Of a stretch of DNA of 64,000 nucleotides, positions 30,168-41,520 are shown piece by piece. Numbering within the stretch: position 1 is the stretch's first letter; each line of letters starts with the position of its first letter. Made by a program: the position numbers and the translations under genes. The notes beneath the pieces are model-generated. The model saw only the letters and a program-made list of their open reading frames with translations, was not told the DNA's origin and ran no database searches. Origin of the DNA: Zeugodacus cucurbitae (taxonomy: Eukaryota > Arthropoda > Insecta > Diptera > Tephritidae); assembly GCF_028554725.1 (NCBI RefSeq), contig NC_071669.1, forward strand, positions 33,594,001-33,658,000, given 5' to 3'.

Positions 30168-31935
30168 ACAGTTGTTGTTGTTGTTGTAGCGGTTACTCAG
30201 GCCTGCCGGAAACAACAAGCCTAGCCTAATTGTCATCGAAGTCATCTAACGGGAGGCCCAGGAAACGAGCTGTTTCGATGGGGTCGGACCAAAGTCGGTC
30301 GGTGTTGTTTCTCTAAGTACGCCAGAGTCAATGAAGGTGTTAATAGCTCCTCAGTGAATGGCATTTAGTGCTTGTCTATAGTTAGTCGCATCCGAAGTCC
30401 TGTCGGTATAGTCTTTAAGGTCGTCGACGTGTTTCAGGAATGTACTCTTGATGGCTCTGGGAGGCGGCTCGGCTTCCAGTAGGTAACTGCAGGGATGATT
30501 TCTGCGAAAGGAGATGATCGGGTTGGATAGGGATTTGACTGTAGTCCAGAGCTTACCCACGCCAGTGGAAAGATTACAAGACTTCTGGTGCGCTGCCTAT
30601 TTCGTCCGCTTATATTGATTTACCGTTCGTCGAATCTCCAAATTGAGATCCCTTATACGGGGATCACAGGGATCGACATGGCGTAAGCACCGCGCTCATT
30701 GGCAAAAATTGCTGCTTCCGCTGGGAAGTTTGGGCGGTTGTCCGCAATGTGTCCAGCAGGAATGAAGCGAACAGTAGCAGCTGCGAACGCCTTGCGAAAT
30801 GACGTTCGTCAACGAATACGTCCGTAGGAATCGGCAGTGCGTTGAAGGTGTTCTCGGTAAATTCTGTGAAGCCGATAGCAGATAGCTTTTTAGAAGTTAC
30901 GGTTGTCCATAGATATAAAGTCAAGAGGTTTTTCGATCGAGACAATTATAGGCAGATGGTCTGATGTGAGAGTTAGCATAGGTCGCCAGGTTATGCTATT
31001 TATCAGACCACCGCTAGCGAATGTGCAGAATGTCGAATCGTCAATCTGTTCTGCCAACTCCATTCCCCGACGATCATTTGACAGGCAACAATGCCAAAGA
31101 TCGTGATGCGCGTTAAAGTCACCAAGTACCAATCGGTTTTCAATCAATCAATACGCCTTCCCGACTTATTAACTCAACTATCTCCTCGATCTCAATCTGG
31201 AGTTCGTTGCAGTTAAATTGTGAAGCTTCGTTTGTCTCGGTTGGCCAGTGGTGATCGTGGGTGTGATGTACAGGTGTTGATTGTTGCTGCTGCAAAACCC
31301 GCAGAGGAAATTGTCGCACTAGGGTGTTGTTTCGCGACTCCGTTTGACATGTTGCGAGGCAGACTCCCGCAGCATGGGGCAACGTATGGCCCACTCCTCT
31401 CACGAGTGGTGCGCAGACGGGAGCACGTCGGTAAATAACACCAGCCAAAGCAATAATTGCACTTAACTGATATGACGTTCCGACGTATTACGGTCTGACA
31501 CATGGAACAGACGGTACGAGGGACCAGGAGTTGCGTTGTGGTCCTCGTACAAGGATTGGAGCGGGATGAAGGTTGGGGATTGGTCTGATCAGACTGGGAG
31601 TCATGCTGCCTGGATCTCCGGAGGACCAGTGCGTAAACTTGGTGCTAATTGCACTGCCGTAGAGGCGGTTGGCGCCTTTGTGCGTTAGCAGCATGGGGCC
31701 ACATAACTTGTGGTCCACTTCCTATGAGTCTTAAGGCCAGAACCGGTCTTGAGATGGGTCCATCCAGTGCATGTATTACACCTAACCGAGGTGAAGTTTG
31801 GATGGAGCCTTTTGGCGCATACGCCGTAGAAATATTCCCCTGGGCCCGGGTTTGGCTCAACGCTAGCGCGGATCAAAAGGATAGAGAGCAACCTTGCGGC
31901 CCCCCCCCCCCCCTGGTGTTGCTCAACTGATGAAA
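30168..31935 (-). mobile_element. Jockey/I-group LINE 'A', internally deleted copy 1
   Basis: Minus-strand element with a short (AAC)n tail (plus-strand gttgttgttg at 30171-30186). Next to the tail is the end of its ORF, corresponding to FLGLPLDD in the copy at 43464-45232. Endonuclease pieces are at 30890-31147 (RLVLGDFNAHHDLWHCCLSN, SDHLPIIVSIE) and 31140-31250. The N-terminal region at 31213-31891 has two PHD-like Cys-rich modules. A run of 14 C at 31900-31913 (G in element orientation) is close to the 5' end. Frames are broken, and most of the reverse transcriptase is deleted. Confidence 0.82.
31213..31891 (-). pseudogene. LINE 'A' N-terminal region: 2A-like motif and two PHD-like fingers
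   Basis: At 31891-31685 the frame begins MLSILLIRASVEPNPGPG, which carries the NPGP core of 2A-like 'skipping' peptides known at the N-terminus of some LINE proteins; the preceding residues (SVEP) are not the strict consensus. A Cys-rich PHD-like module follows (VRCNTCTGWTHLK ... YVAPCC). A second module, VKCNYCFGWCYLP ... YVAPCC, lies at 31470-31360 in another frame. The pair look like a duplicated module, as found in non-LTR elements with PHD-type ORFs. Frameshifts separate them. Confidence 0.6.
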
Positions 31936-32199
31936 ATTTTAGACTAGAAATTTCCGATCCAGACAGGTATAGGTCGCCGAAATAACAGCCCTTAGTCGGA
32001 TCCGAAAATCCGAGTCAATTCCGGTATTGCAGAACCGGTTGTTGTGGGGATTGCTGTATACAGTCATATCATTTGGTGTCATATTTTGGGCCAATGGCTC
32101 TTCTAAAAGAGTTCCAAGTTCGAAGAGAAATATAATGAATTTCTCCAGGTTTTTTATTAAGATCATTATTATCCAGGTTTTTTTGCCAGTGCAATACAA
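31936..32199. other. Unclassified segment between two LINEs
   Basis: Moderately GC-balanced sequence between the 5' end of LINE 'A' and the 3' end of the RTE copy. The minus frame has TGIDSDFRIRLRAVISATYT, which may be a coding remnant, but I do not recognise it. Confidence 0.35.
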
Positions 32200-34700
32200 T
32201 TCTTCTTCTTCTTGACTGGCGTAGACAACGCTTACGCGGTTATAGCCGAGTCCACAACAGCGCGCCACGCATCTCTCCTTTTGGCAGTTTGGCGCCAATT
32301 GGTAATACCAAGGGAAGACTGGTCCTTCTCCGCTTGGTCCTTCCATCGGAGTGGAGGCCTCCCTCTTCCTTCCGCTTACGCGGTTATAGCCGAGTCCACA
32401 ACAGCGCGCCACCCATATCTCCTTTTGGCAGTTTGGCACCAATTGGTAATACCAAGTGAAGACAGGTCCTTCTCCACCTGGTCCTTCCATTGGAGTGGAG
32501 GTCTCCCTCTTCCTAGGCTTCCCCCAGTGGGTACTGCATCGAAAAATTTCAGAGCTGGAGCACTTTCATCCCTTCGAACAACATGACCTAGCCAGCATAG
32601 CCGCTGTCTTTTTATTCGCTGGACTATGTCTATGTTGTCGAATAACACATACAGCTCATCATTCCATCGTCTGCGGTATTCGCCGTTGCCAATGTTTAAG
32701 GGACCATAAATCTTCCGCAAAACCTTTTTCTCGAAAACTCCTAGTGCCGTCTCATCGGATGTTGACACCGTCCACGCTTCTGCACCATAAAGTAGGACGG
32801 GAATGATGAGGGACTTGTATAGTTTAGTTTTTGTTCGTCGAGAGAGATCTTAACTTTTCAATTGCCTACTCAGTCCATAGTAGCACCTGTTGGCAAGAGT
32901 GATCCTGCGTTGGATTTCAGGGCTGACATTATTATCGGTGTTGATGCTGATGCAACTATATACAACTTCAAAGTTATGACTGTTAACAGTGACGCGAATG
33001 CGCTGACTGTTTGTTTGATGACAGGAGATATTTCGTCTTGTCCTCGTTCACCACCAGACCCATACGCTTCGCCTGTTTTTCCAGTCTGGAAAAAGCAGAA
33101 CTAACGGCGCGTGTGTCGTTTCCAATGATATAGATATCATCGGCGTACGCCGGCAGTACACTCTTATAGAAAATTCTACCTTCTCTATTTAGCTCTGCAG
33201 CTCGTATTATTTTCTCCAGCATCAGGTTAAAGAAGCCTCACTATAGTGAGTCATCTTGTCTGAAACCTCGTTTGGTATCGAACGGCTCGGAGAGGTCCTT
33301 ACCGATCCTGATGGAGCTTTCAGTGTTGCTCAACGTCAGCTTACACAGCCGTATTAATTTTGCAGGGATACCAAATTCAGACATAGCGGAATAGAGGCAA
33401 CTCCTTTTCGTTCTGTCGAAAGCAGCTTTAAAATCGACAAAGAGATGCTGTGTGTCGATCCTCTTTTCACGGGTCTTCTCCAAGATTTGGCGCATGGTAA
33501 AAATCTGGTCAGTTGTTGATTTCCCAGGTCTAAAGCCACACTGATAAGGTCCAATCAGTTTGTTGACGGTGGGCTTTAGTCTTTTACACAGTACGCTCAA
33601 TAGAACCTTATAATCGATATTAAGGAGGCTTATCCCACGCAGATTGTGAATTGGGCAGAGAACACAGCTCTTCGCCGCCATATTTGAATAGCTCGGCCGG
33701 CAATCCATCGGCCCCCGCCGCCTTGTTGTTCTTCAAGCGGGTAATTGCTATTCTAATTTCTTCACAGAGGCGGGAGCGTATCTTAGCTGGTATGTTGGGA
33801 CCACGAAGCGTATGCACATCAAAAACACTGGAGACATGTCGTCCATCTATCACAACATGATCGATCTGGTTGCTGGTGATTCGATCCGGGGACAGCCAAG
33901 TAGCTTGATGTATTTTCTTATTTCGGGACCCGGCGAAGTGGATCAGCCTCAGACCGTTTGGTGATGTTTCGTCATGGAGGCTGAATTTTCGGACTGTTGT
34001 GCCAAAGACATCTTCTTTACCCACCCTAGCGTTGAAATCGCCAAGCACGATTTTGACATCGTGGCGGGGCAGCGCTCATAGGTACGTTCTAGGCGCTCAT
34101 AGAAGGTATCTTTGATTACTTCGTCCTTCTCTTCCGTCGGGGCGTGGGCGCAAATCAGCGATATGTTGAAGAATCTCGCTTTGATGCGGATTGTGGCTAG
34201 ACGTTCATCCACCGGAGTGAATGCCAGGACTCGACGACGGAGTCTCTCTCCCAACACGAATCCCACACCGAATTTGCGCTCCTTTATATGGCCGCTGTAG
34301 TAGATGTCACAAGGACCCACCTTCTTCCGTCCTTGTCCCGTCCATCGCATTTCTTGGATTGCGTGATGTCAGCCTTTACTCTTACGAGGACATCAACCAG
34401 CTGGGCAGAGGCACCTTCCCAATTAAGGGTCCGGACATTCCAGGTGCTTGCCCTTAAATCATAGTTCTTTATACGTTTGTTGTGGTCGTCATCAAAATTG
34501 GGGTCTCTCATCCGAGGCCGTTGCTTCCTTTTCATTGGAGGGGGTGTTTTTATGTGGTGGGGATACTTGGTTTAAGACCGAAAGTCGGGAGCTGCTTGAG
34601 CCACATGCAAAAGAATCGTTTCTGGCCACTCCCAAGTGAATGGCAGTCAGAAACTTTCCTCACTTACGTGAACTTCTACATATGACTCCATCCTCCCAAT
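32200..34700 (-). mobile_element. RTE-like LINE, copy 1 (degenerate)
   Basis: The minus strand carries, from 34535 down, endonuclease pieces (STWNVRTLNWEGA, MLGDFNARVGKEDVFG), RT pieces at 33708-33000 (LRGISLLNIDYKVLLSVL, YQCGFRPGKSTTDQIF) and the C-terminal region at 32768-32376 (ILRKIYGP-like, RLCWLGHVVRRDE). It matches the copy at 51640-54890 throughout, including the 5' leader at 34540-34690. Many frameshifts and an internal deletion between endonuclease and RT. Near the 3' end (32227-32510) a segment of about 160 bp is tandemly duplicated ('cttacgcggttatagccgag' twice). Ends in a short AAG-rich tail. Confidence 0.85.
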
Positions 34701-36239
34701 ATAATAAATATTGCAATAAATTTTCTACATAAAAATTGAGATTTTTATCTTAAATATACTGCCTAATGCGACGCCTTTGGAAATATTATTTTTACGAAAT
34801 CTTTCATGTTTAATACACTGAAATCTTCTCTATTAACAATTAAAGCGACATGCATGTGTTCCTTCTATAAAAAGCGTTGAATTTTTTCTGTTAAATTTAA
34901 ACTATCGATTTTTTCACAGAATATGCGTCCTGAATTACGTTTAACTGTTCTGAATTTATATTCGCATTTTTGCTGGCCTTTTTAAAGGCCGTGCGTGAAT
35001 TCCGTCGAAATTTTTTAGTCCCCTATTTATCCAGACATCCACAGCTGAAGTTAAGAGTGGATTTCAACTTACGTGGATGTCACCTTCAGTGTTATCCCTA
35101 ATATAACATTTCTTCATGTTACTGGATTGCACTTTTACCGTATGCTAAATATAAGGATACAGACCCTTTTTCCTCTTCATACTTCCTGAAACGTTCATGA
35201 GAAGTCTGCTCGTATTACAATGTGAGCTTGTGATAAGCATCACGATAAATATACCATTTTATTTTTCACTCATCTTTAAATTTATAAATGCATTATGCAA
35301 TTATGTCGAAAAATATTGTATTATATTTCCTTATCGTGGATTATCCGTCAAAAAAATTGCAATTGAGTTTTTATCGAATTTCAACTTTTTTGTTGTATTA
35401 CCGTTTACAACATTGTGCCAGTGCGGTTGACGGTAATAGCTAAAACCGACAACTGTTAAATACCAGTTCTTGTTAAACCTTTAAAAATATTTTAAAACAA
35501 AATGTAAAGCATGTAAAAAATATATTAAATAATTTTTAGTAAGCAAAAAACAGTTTGAAAATTGTTCTGGTGGGAAAATATCCTGAAGCTGGATGAGGGC
35601 AGACATGTGTACATATGCCTCTATATTGCATTGCCTTAACTTCAATTCCACTGACTTAGCTTCAATAAACCTCGCCCCTTAGGCGACACTGGTATCAGAA
35701 GCAAAAAGCCTCAGCGCAATAATGTCCCTACACAATAGAACTCTTGATATTCGACTAACCGGACATTATTTGAATATTAATATTCGGTTTGCAGTATCCG
35801 GATAGTCGTAAGTCGTCGACTATTCGATTAGCCGCAAATTTTCGACTTCCCGTTTAATCGTTTGTTGTCGACTATTCGAATAATCTCTTGGAAGTTCCAA
35901 TAGATAGAGAATAATCATGAAGACGTTTTTCTTTGCGCTCCACATCATCATGTTCATCATATTATATATTAATATTTAAAGAAAAACACAGTCAGAATGA
36001 AAACAAAACTGTGTATCATTCAATAAGTTAATCTGTGGAGATGACTCGTTTATTGACAAGGGCAAAATTTGTTAACCAACACTTCGAAAACAAATGCTGC
36101 CATGGTAAGTATGAAGTAACTAATAAATTTGGATACATTTCCAGGAAGATGCCGGCACTGTCCGAATGAAAGCGATTGACTTGAAACCCATCAAGAAAAT
36201 GGTCACAATTTTTGTAACATGTTTGGGAGTGACAAAAAA
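34701..36239. other. Intergenic, mostly AT-rich; one arm of a distant inverted repeat
   Basis: Bases 35330-35450 form the left arm of the inverted repeat described at 38278-38425. Bases 35745-35890 repeat 'cgactattcga' and 'agtcg' motifs several times (for example 'tagtcgtaagtcgtcgactattcgattagcc' and later 'ttgtcgactattcgaataatc'), resembling the subterminal part of a DNA transposon. No gene recognised. Confidence 0.45.
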
Positions 36240-36430
36240 ATAGTTAATAGTTTAACCCCAATTTTTATTATAAAGATTGTACAGAAAAGCTGGATTAAGC
36301 TTGGTATAAAAAATGGACAATGGGCGTGCCTCCTCTCAGTTGTGGGTTAAAAACCATATCTCAAGAACTACTCGACTCTTTAGTTGTGAAGTATTCGCCA
36401 CGCTTTGAAAATTAACATGTGCTCACGTCT
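36240..36430 (+). repeat. Family S dispersed repeat, small fragment
   Basis: Shares 'aaaatggacaatgggcgtgcc', 'gggttaaaaaccatatctcaagaactactcgac' with the fuller family S copies at 38806-39915 and 57796-58793. Both ends missing. Confidence 0.55.
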
Positions 36431-36825
36431 TTGATACTACTATTGGACCATGATTTTTTAATAATTTTAACAAATAAATAGGATTTTCTAAATAACTTTA
36501 TTTCATCAATTGAAATTTGTAGGAAATATAATAATAAACATAATTATAAATTTTTTGCAAATGCGGGGACGTGAATCCAAGAAATGCAAAAAGTTTTACT
36601 GAGCTCATATTTGAATCATATCATCACTTTTCTTACAAATGTAGGAATATGTATCTGCATTATAAGTATGTATTTGATCATTTCACTTGTATCATATGCG
36701 CAATTGCAAAAAACCTGTCATGTACACGATATATACATATGTATTTATACATTTTTAAATCAGGAAATTCCTTCATATACCCAATCGTTCAAACATCTAA
36801 GAAACAACCATAACATTAACCCAAG

Positions 36826-37262
36826 TTCTTTTCCCCGAAGCAGGCGTCATTGTCAAAGTTGCTACGTTTTTGTTAGAAATTTTATGTTTCCGGACATTAT
36901 TTTCCAATATTGACCATAAATTTTCGATGACATTTATATCTGGCGATTATGCTGGTGGTGCCATCAAGTCCGGGCAATTATATATTGCCCAGGTTTGCAA
37001 AATCCGGATTTGTGCTTAGGGTCATTATCCTGATAAAATCAAAATGTTACCTTATGCCCAACATAAGATCCTTCAAAATTTGTAAATACGCAAACTTGTC
37101 AATTGTTGTTTCTATAAAAACCAACATTCCGGTCCCAGCAGCTGACATGCAGGCCCAAACCACTCATGTTTCACCGTTGCCTTCAAGTTTTCTTTATTTA
37201 GCTTCGCATTTGGTTTTCTCCAAACATAGGTCATACGATCCGATCCGATAATTTTTTAAAAT
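36826..37262 (-). pseudogene. Tc1-like transposase relic
   Basis: On the minus strand the frame reads SDRMTYVWRKPNAKLNKENL from 37250, then KATVKHEWFGPAC (the 'PTVKHGGGSVMVWGC'-like region). After frameshifts come PKHKSGF (the 'DNDPKHTS'-like second Asp region) and SPDINVIENLWSILENNVRK near 36940, the final DDE motif region. Several stops interrupt it. No inverted repeats were identified. Confidence 0.75.
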
Positions 37263-38444
37263 AAGTAGATTTTTTTATCTTTAAATGGTACTAGTCATAG
37301 TAATAGTTTGTTTGTATTCCTTATAGTCGCAAACTAATAATGTTTTAAAATAGTAAATATGCGCAGTATAAATATGCTGTGAAATACATATGCGTTGCAT
37401 AAAATAAGCTGTGAGCCACTGTACATAATTCTCGTGCGTCAGCAGACTTGACTGTGGTAGATATAAAAATACAAAAGGGCCCCGCAGCCAGTTTTCTCTT
37501 CTGAAGGGATTATTAGAAATTATCATTATTTTTAGCATCCTCAACAGCTACAATTCAATGTAGTTATTTTTTATGAAAGTGTGAATATATATTGGGAATA
37601 TTCATTCATTCCGCCGAATTCGGAATTCGGTATCGATATTTTTTATCGAAAACTGCCATGCAGTCTTTGATTCCGTCGATAAAATGCTTTACCACAAAGT
37701 GAACAAGTAAAACTGCTTTGTCAACAAATTTGACAAGTTGAAAAAATCAAATTGTCTAATTTTGTTCGTTTCTGTAAATTTTTGAAATTGATATAATCGC
37801 TTTACATTTAAGTGATATTGATAGTTAAGCTGAAAATTGTATAGAAATTCGTTAAAAATGCAGGATACATCAGTATTTAGTTAGTTAGCCTAGTCAGGCA
37901 TCATAAATATGGAGATTCAATTTTTCATCTCATCCTGAATATTTTCTGTTGCAATTACTGGTGAACATCCAAAATTCCATAATCTAAGTGTATTCCTCCT
38001 CTTGTGGGAACCTAACCTAATCTAACGTCTATTAATGCTTTGTAAACATGGACTGATATATAGACGGTAGGTATAACAATGACCTTCTCCTTGAGTGAAC
38101 TTTAAGTTACTTGGTCGAAGGACCCAAACCCTGTTCTGGGTATATACCATAGTTATTGATTTTGAAATTATCGAAATCTATTAGCCATATGATAGCTTTA
38201 AAAATTTACATATCAGACAGAATGCCCAAATTCGAATATAAGTTTCCATTCACATACTGCTAGATAGCAGTGGTTTAGTTTTTGCTATTACCGTCAACCG
38301 CAATGGCACAGTACTATAAACGTAATACCACAAAAAAGTTGAAGTTCGATAAACTTCAACCGAATTTTTTTTAACGGATTGAGTTGTGATCGATAATATC
38401 GATATTTCAGAACTTCAACTTTCAATAGTTTGATTGTAAAAAAA

Positions 38445-38660
38445 TGTTTACATATTAAAACAATCTCGTTTTAAGCTCGTTCAATAATCTAACCGCTTAC
38501 ATATAGCCAAAGGAGATTATCAGCTGTCAAATGTGTTGTATAATATTACACACAAGAATGATAGAATACAAGATTACGACATTCGTTTACCGATAACTCT
38601 TTTGGGTTTTAATTTTCTGTCGCATGACGTCATAAAGATCCAGTGCAGGGTAAAAAATAA
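38445..38660 (+). repeat. MITE-like dispersed repeat, copy 2
   Basis: Inverted relative to 485-680. It also contains 'aagaatgatagaatacaagattacgacatt', which is mirrored at 40024-40068 ('aatgtcgtaatcttgccttctatcgttctt'). Bases 38445-38660 and 39965-40130 may thus be the two ends of one element, with a family S copy inserted between them. Confidence 0.5.
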
Positions 38661-38805
38661 AACAAAGCCAAAAGGTGGAAGTGAGCGGTTTTTCCATAAT
38701 TACCTTTTTTATAGGAAATGTATAAAAATGCCTTCCCCGAATATTTTAAGACTAAAATGAGCCAGATCGGCTTGGCCATCTTCGAATTTTTGCGAGACTA
38801 ATTAT

Positions 38806-39915
38806 TTTTTATACTCTCGCAACAAAGTTGCTACGAGAGTATAATAGTTTTGTTCACATAACGGTTGTTTGTAACACCTAAAACTAAAAGAGTTGGATGT
38901 AGAGTCAAATATACCAAAGTGATCAGGATGACGAGTAGATTTGAAATCCGGATGTCTGCCCGTCCGTCTGTGCAAGCTTCAACTTGAGTAAAAATTAAGA
39001 TATCTTGACGAAACTTGGTACAAATATTCCTTGCGACCGTGACAGGGTTGCTTTCGAAGATGGATGAAATTGGTCCACTGCTACGCCCACAAAGTAGCGA
39101 AAACGGAAAACACATAAACTAATAACTAAGTCATAAATAAAGTTATGAAAGTAGACTTTAATACAAAGATCGCACTAGGAAGGGACATATTTGGATGTAT
39201 TTTTTTTGGGGAAGGGGGCGGGCCCACGCCCATAAATAGGTTATTTGTATATATCTCGCAAACCAACAAAGCTTTATAAACAATATAAAGTTTGCAGAAG
39301 AAATGGCAGAAGGAAGCTGTACTCAGATGTTTTTACAAAATGGAAAATGGACGTGGCCCACTTAAAGTTCAAAAACTATATCTCAGGAACTATTCGACCG
39401 ATTTCAATGAAATTCGGTATATAACATCTTCTTGAAGAACTGATGATACGTGTGGAAAATGGGTGAAATGGGTTCACAATTTTTAATTCCATCTCATTCC
39501 TTCACTTTATAATATATACATAACGAACAAATGAAGATGATTTTCGAATATGAAGAATGCAGTGCCTTAGGGTAATTTTTCACCGAAAATATCAGTAAAT
39601 CTCTCAGATATCTTATTTTTATTTTTTTCCTCTAATAGTGTGTCTCTGTACCAAAAATGGTTAAAATCATAACTTCCCCTAGTTCCCATATACCTAATTA
39701 TGGGTTTTTTTAAAATACGATGCGCTTAATAAGAAATCGGTTCAGGAATTACCTCAGCCCTCATATACTATATATGATGATTTTCGTTATTCTATTGGAC
39801 TTTATGCCGAATATATGGGTCAAATTGTGTGTTATCTTAAAAAAACTATATCAATAAATTACGAGAGTACACAATCTTGGGTTGCGCCCGAACTTAGCCT
39901 TTCCTTACTTGTTAT
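38806..39915 (-). repeat. Family S dispersed repeat, near full length
   Basis: Read on the minus strand it starts 'caagtaaggaaaggctaagttcggg' (39915) and ends in the hairpin 'atactctcgtagcaactttgttgcgagagtat' (38811-38842). In between are 'tgacccatatattcggcataaagtccaat', 'gggcgtggcc', 'ggttttt.aac' with 'atctcaggaactattcgaccgatttcaatg', and 'gtccgtc' motifs. No long ORF; the 94-codon ORF at 38831-39115 is not shared with other copies. Confidence 0.8.
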
Positions 39916-39964
39916 ATCTATAGATTACAAATTGTTTGTATGGGAGTTTAAAAGATTTCTGTTT

Positions 39965-40130
39965 TCCAATTGACAATTCTTCATGTTGCCTGTTCCCATT
40001 CTGGTTTCTGATTACGTCACAATGTCGTAATCTTGCCTTCTATCGTTCTTGATTACACTTATTTCACTCGCTGTCGGCTATTTTGTTTGCATTGTCATTT
40101 GAGACTTCTCCTTTTCTTCGCTAAATTATC
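39965..40130 (-). repeat. MITE-like dispersed repeat, inverted end
   Basis: The reverse complement reads 'aagaacgatagaaggcaagattacgacattgtgacgtaatc' and matches 38550-38590. See 38445-38660 for the paired interpretation. Confidence 0.5.
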
Positions 40131-40543
40131 GATAAAACTAGGAATAATACCGCAAATGTAGTTGTAGAGGAGGAATTTTATGTGGTAAATCTCGTTTCTT
40201 AATAGATTATCGAGTTTAGCTCGTAAATGGAGTAAATTTCGTTATATTTAAACTTACTATAACCCATAATAGAGGCATTAGTTACTTGGTGTGATAAAAA
40301 TTATATGCCACTGAATCCTAAAAAATGTAAAACGAAGTGCTTTTCCTGTAGATACATATGTTCTTATGTAATAAAAATAATTTAGTTTGGAGAACTAAAC
40401 TTTGTTGATTTGGGAGTTACTATAGACTCTAAACTTAATAGTTTCTCTTCATGTCAATACAATGGTGATATGGAACACACAATTTTTCCTTTTTTCCTTA
40501 CAGCATTTGCATTGCGATTCTAGGTTATATCTTCCTTTTTATA
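40131..40543. other. AT-rich spacer, one LINE-like scrap
   Basis: Bases 40280-40350 ('gtgtgataaaaattatatgccactgaatcctaaaaaatgtaaaacg') translate loosely to CDKNYMPLNPKKCKT, like the 'MPLNLKKCKT' segment of the LINE nested at 14005-15385, and 40395-40435 gives LNFVDLGVTIDSKL. So a decayed plus-strand copy of that LINE may lie here. Confidence 0.5.
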
Positions 40544-41481
40544 AAGGGTGATTTTTTAAGAGCTTGATAACTTTTTAAAAAAAAAAAATAAAAATTATAA
40601 AATTTGCAAAATCTCATCGGTTCTTTATTTGAAACGTTAGATTGGTTCATGACATTTACTTTTTGAAGATAATTTCATTTAAATGTTGACCGCGGCTGCG
40701 TCTTAGGTGGTCCATTCGGAAAGTCCAATTTTGGGCAACTTTTTCGAGCATTTCGGCCGGAATAGCCCGAATTTCTTCGGAAATGTTGTCTTCCAAAGCT
40801 GGAATAGTTGCTGGCTTATTTCTGTAGACTTTAGACTTGACGTAGCCCCACAAAAAATAGTCTAAAGGCGTTAAATCGCATGATCTTGGTGGCCAACTTA
40901 CGGGTCCATTTCTTGAGATGAATTGTTCTCCGAAGTTTTCCCTCAAAATGGCCATAGAATCGCGAGCTGTGTGGCATGTAGCGCCATCTTGTTGAAACCA
41001 CATGTCAACCAAGTTCAGTTCTTCCATTTTTGGCAACAAAAAGTTTGTTAGCATCGAACGATAGCGATCGCCATTCACCGTAACGTTGCGTCCAACAGCA
41101 TCTTTGAAAAAATACGGTCCAATGATTCCACCAGCGTACAAACCACACCAAACAGTGCATTTTTCGGGATGCATGGGCAGTTCTTGAACGGCTTCTGGTT
41201 GCTCTTCACCCCAAATGCGGCAATTTTGCTTATTTACGTAGCCATTCAACCAGAAATGAGCCTCATCGCTGAACAAAATTTGTCGATAAAAAAGCGGAAC
41301 ACCGAACACTGATTTTGGTAATAAAATTCAATGATTTGCAAGCGTTGCTCGTTAGTAAGTCTATTCATGATGAAATGTCAAAGCATACTGAGCATCTTTC
41401 TCTTTGACACCATGTCTGAAATCCCACGTGATCTGTCAAATACTAATGCATGAAAATCCTAACCTCAAAAAAATCACCCGT
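40544..41481 (-). mobile_element. rosa-like mariner (DD41D), internally deleted
   Basis: 938 bp with terminal inverted repeats 'aagggtgattttttaag' (left) and 'acgggtgatttttttgag' (right, reversed), flanked by TA on both sides (40542-40543 and 41482-41483). The right end in element orientation continues 'gttaggattttcatgcatta'. A transposase frame lies on the minus strand; a deletion after the first 20 codons removes the rest of the N-terminal DNA-binding region. The DD41D spacing is that of the rosa group described from tephritids (established knowledge). Confidence 0.88.
40656..41309 (-). pseudogene. rosa-like mariner transposase, catalytic part
   Basis: 217 codons open from an internal Met. 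Catalytic residues: first Asp in ILFSDEAHFWLNGYVNKQN, second in MWFQQDGATCHTARDS and third in SCDLTPLDYFLWGYVKSKV. I count 41 residues between the Asp of QQDG and the Asp of PLDYF. The true N-terminus is at 41368 (MNRLTNEQRLQIIEFYYQNQ), but after about 20 residues the sequence jumps to the catalytic part in a different frame, so an internal deletion removed the HTH region and linker. All three acidic residues remain, yet the protein lacks DNA binding. Confidence 0.88.
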
Positions 41482-41520
41482 TACTAGTCGTTTAAATCGC
41501 TCTATCTACTTACTCTCTCA

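Larger units (their letters stand above)
35330..38425. repeat. Long inverted repeat, arms of about 110 bp, 3 kb apart
   Basis: Left arm 35335-35450 ('caacttttttgttgtattaccg', 'gtgccagtgcggttgacggtaatagc') and right arm 38278-38400 (reverse complement 'caacttttttgtggtattacg', 'gtgccattgcggttgacggtaatagc') match in opposite orientation. They could be ends of one 3-kb element or two copies of a short repeat. The interior holds a family S fragment and a Tc1 relic, which argues against an intact element. Confidence 0.5.

Noticed and set aside
31939..32490. 183-codon minus-strand ORF with repeated 'MEGPxGEGPVF' segments
   Set aside because: Repetition comes from the tandem duplication at the 3' end of RTE copy 1, in a frame other than the true polyprotein frame.
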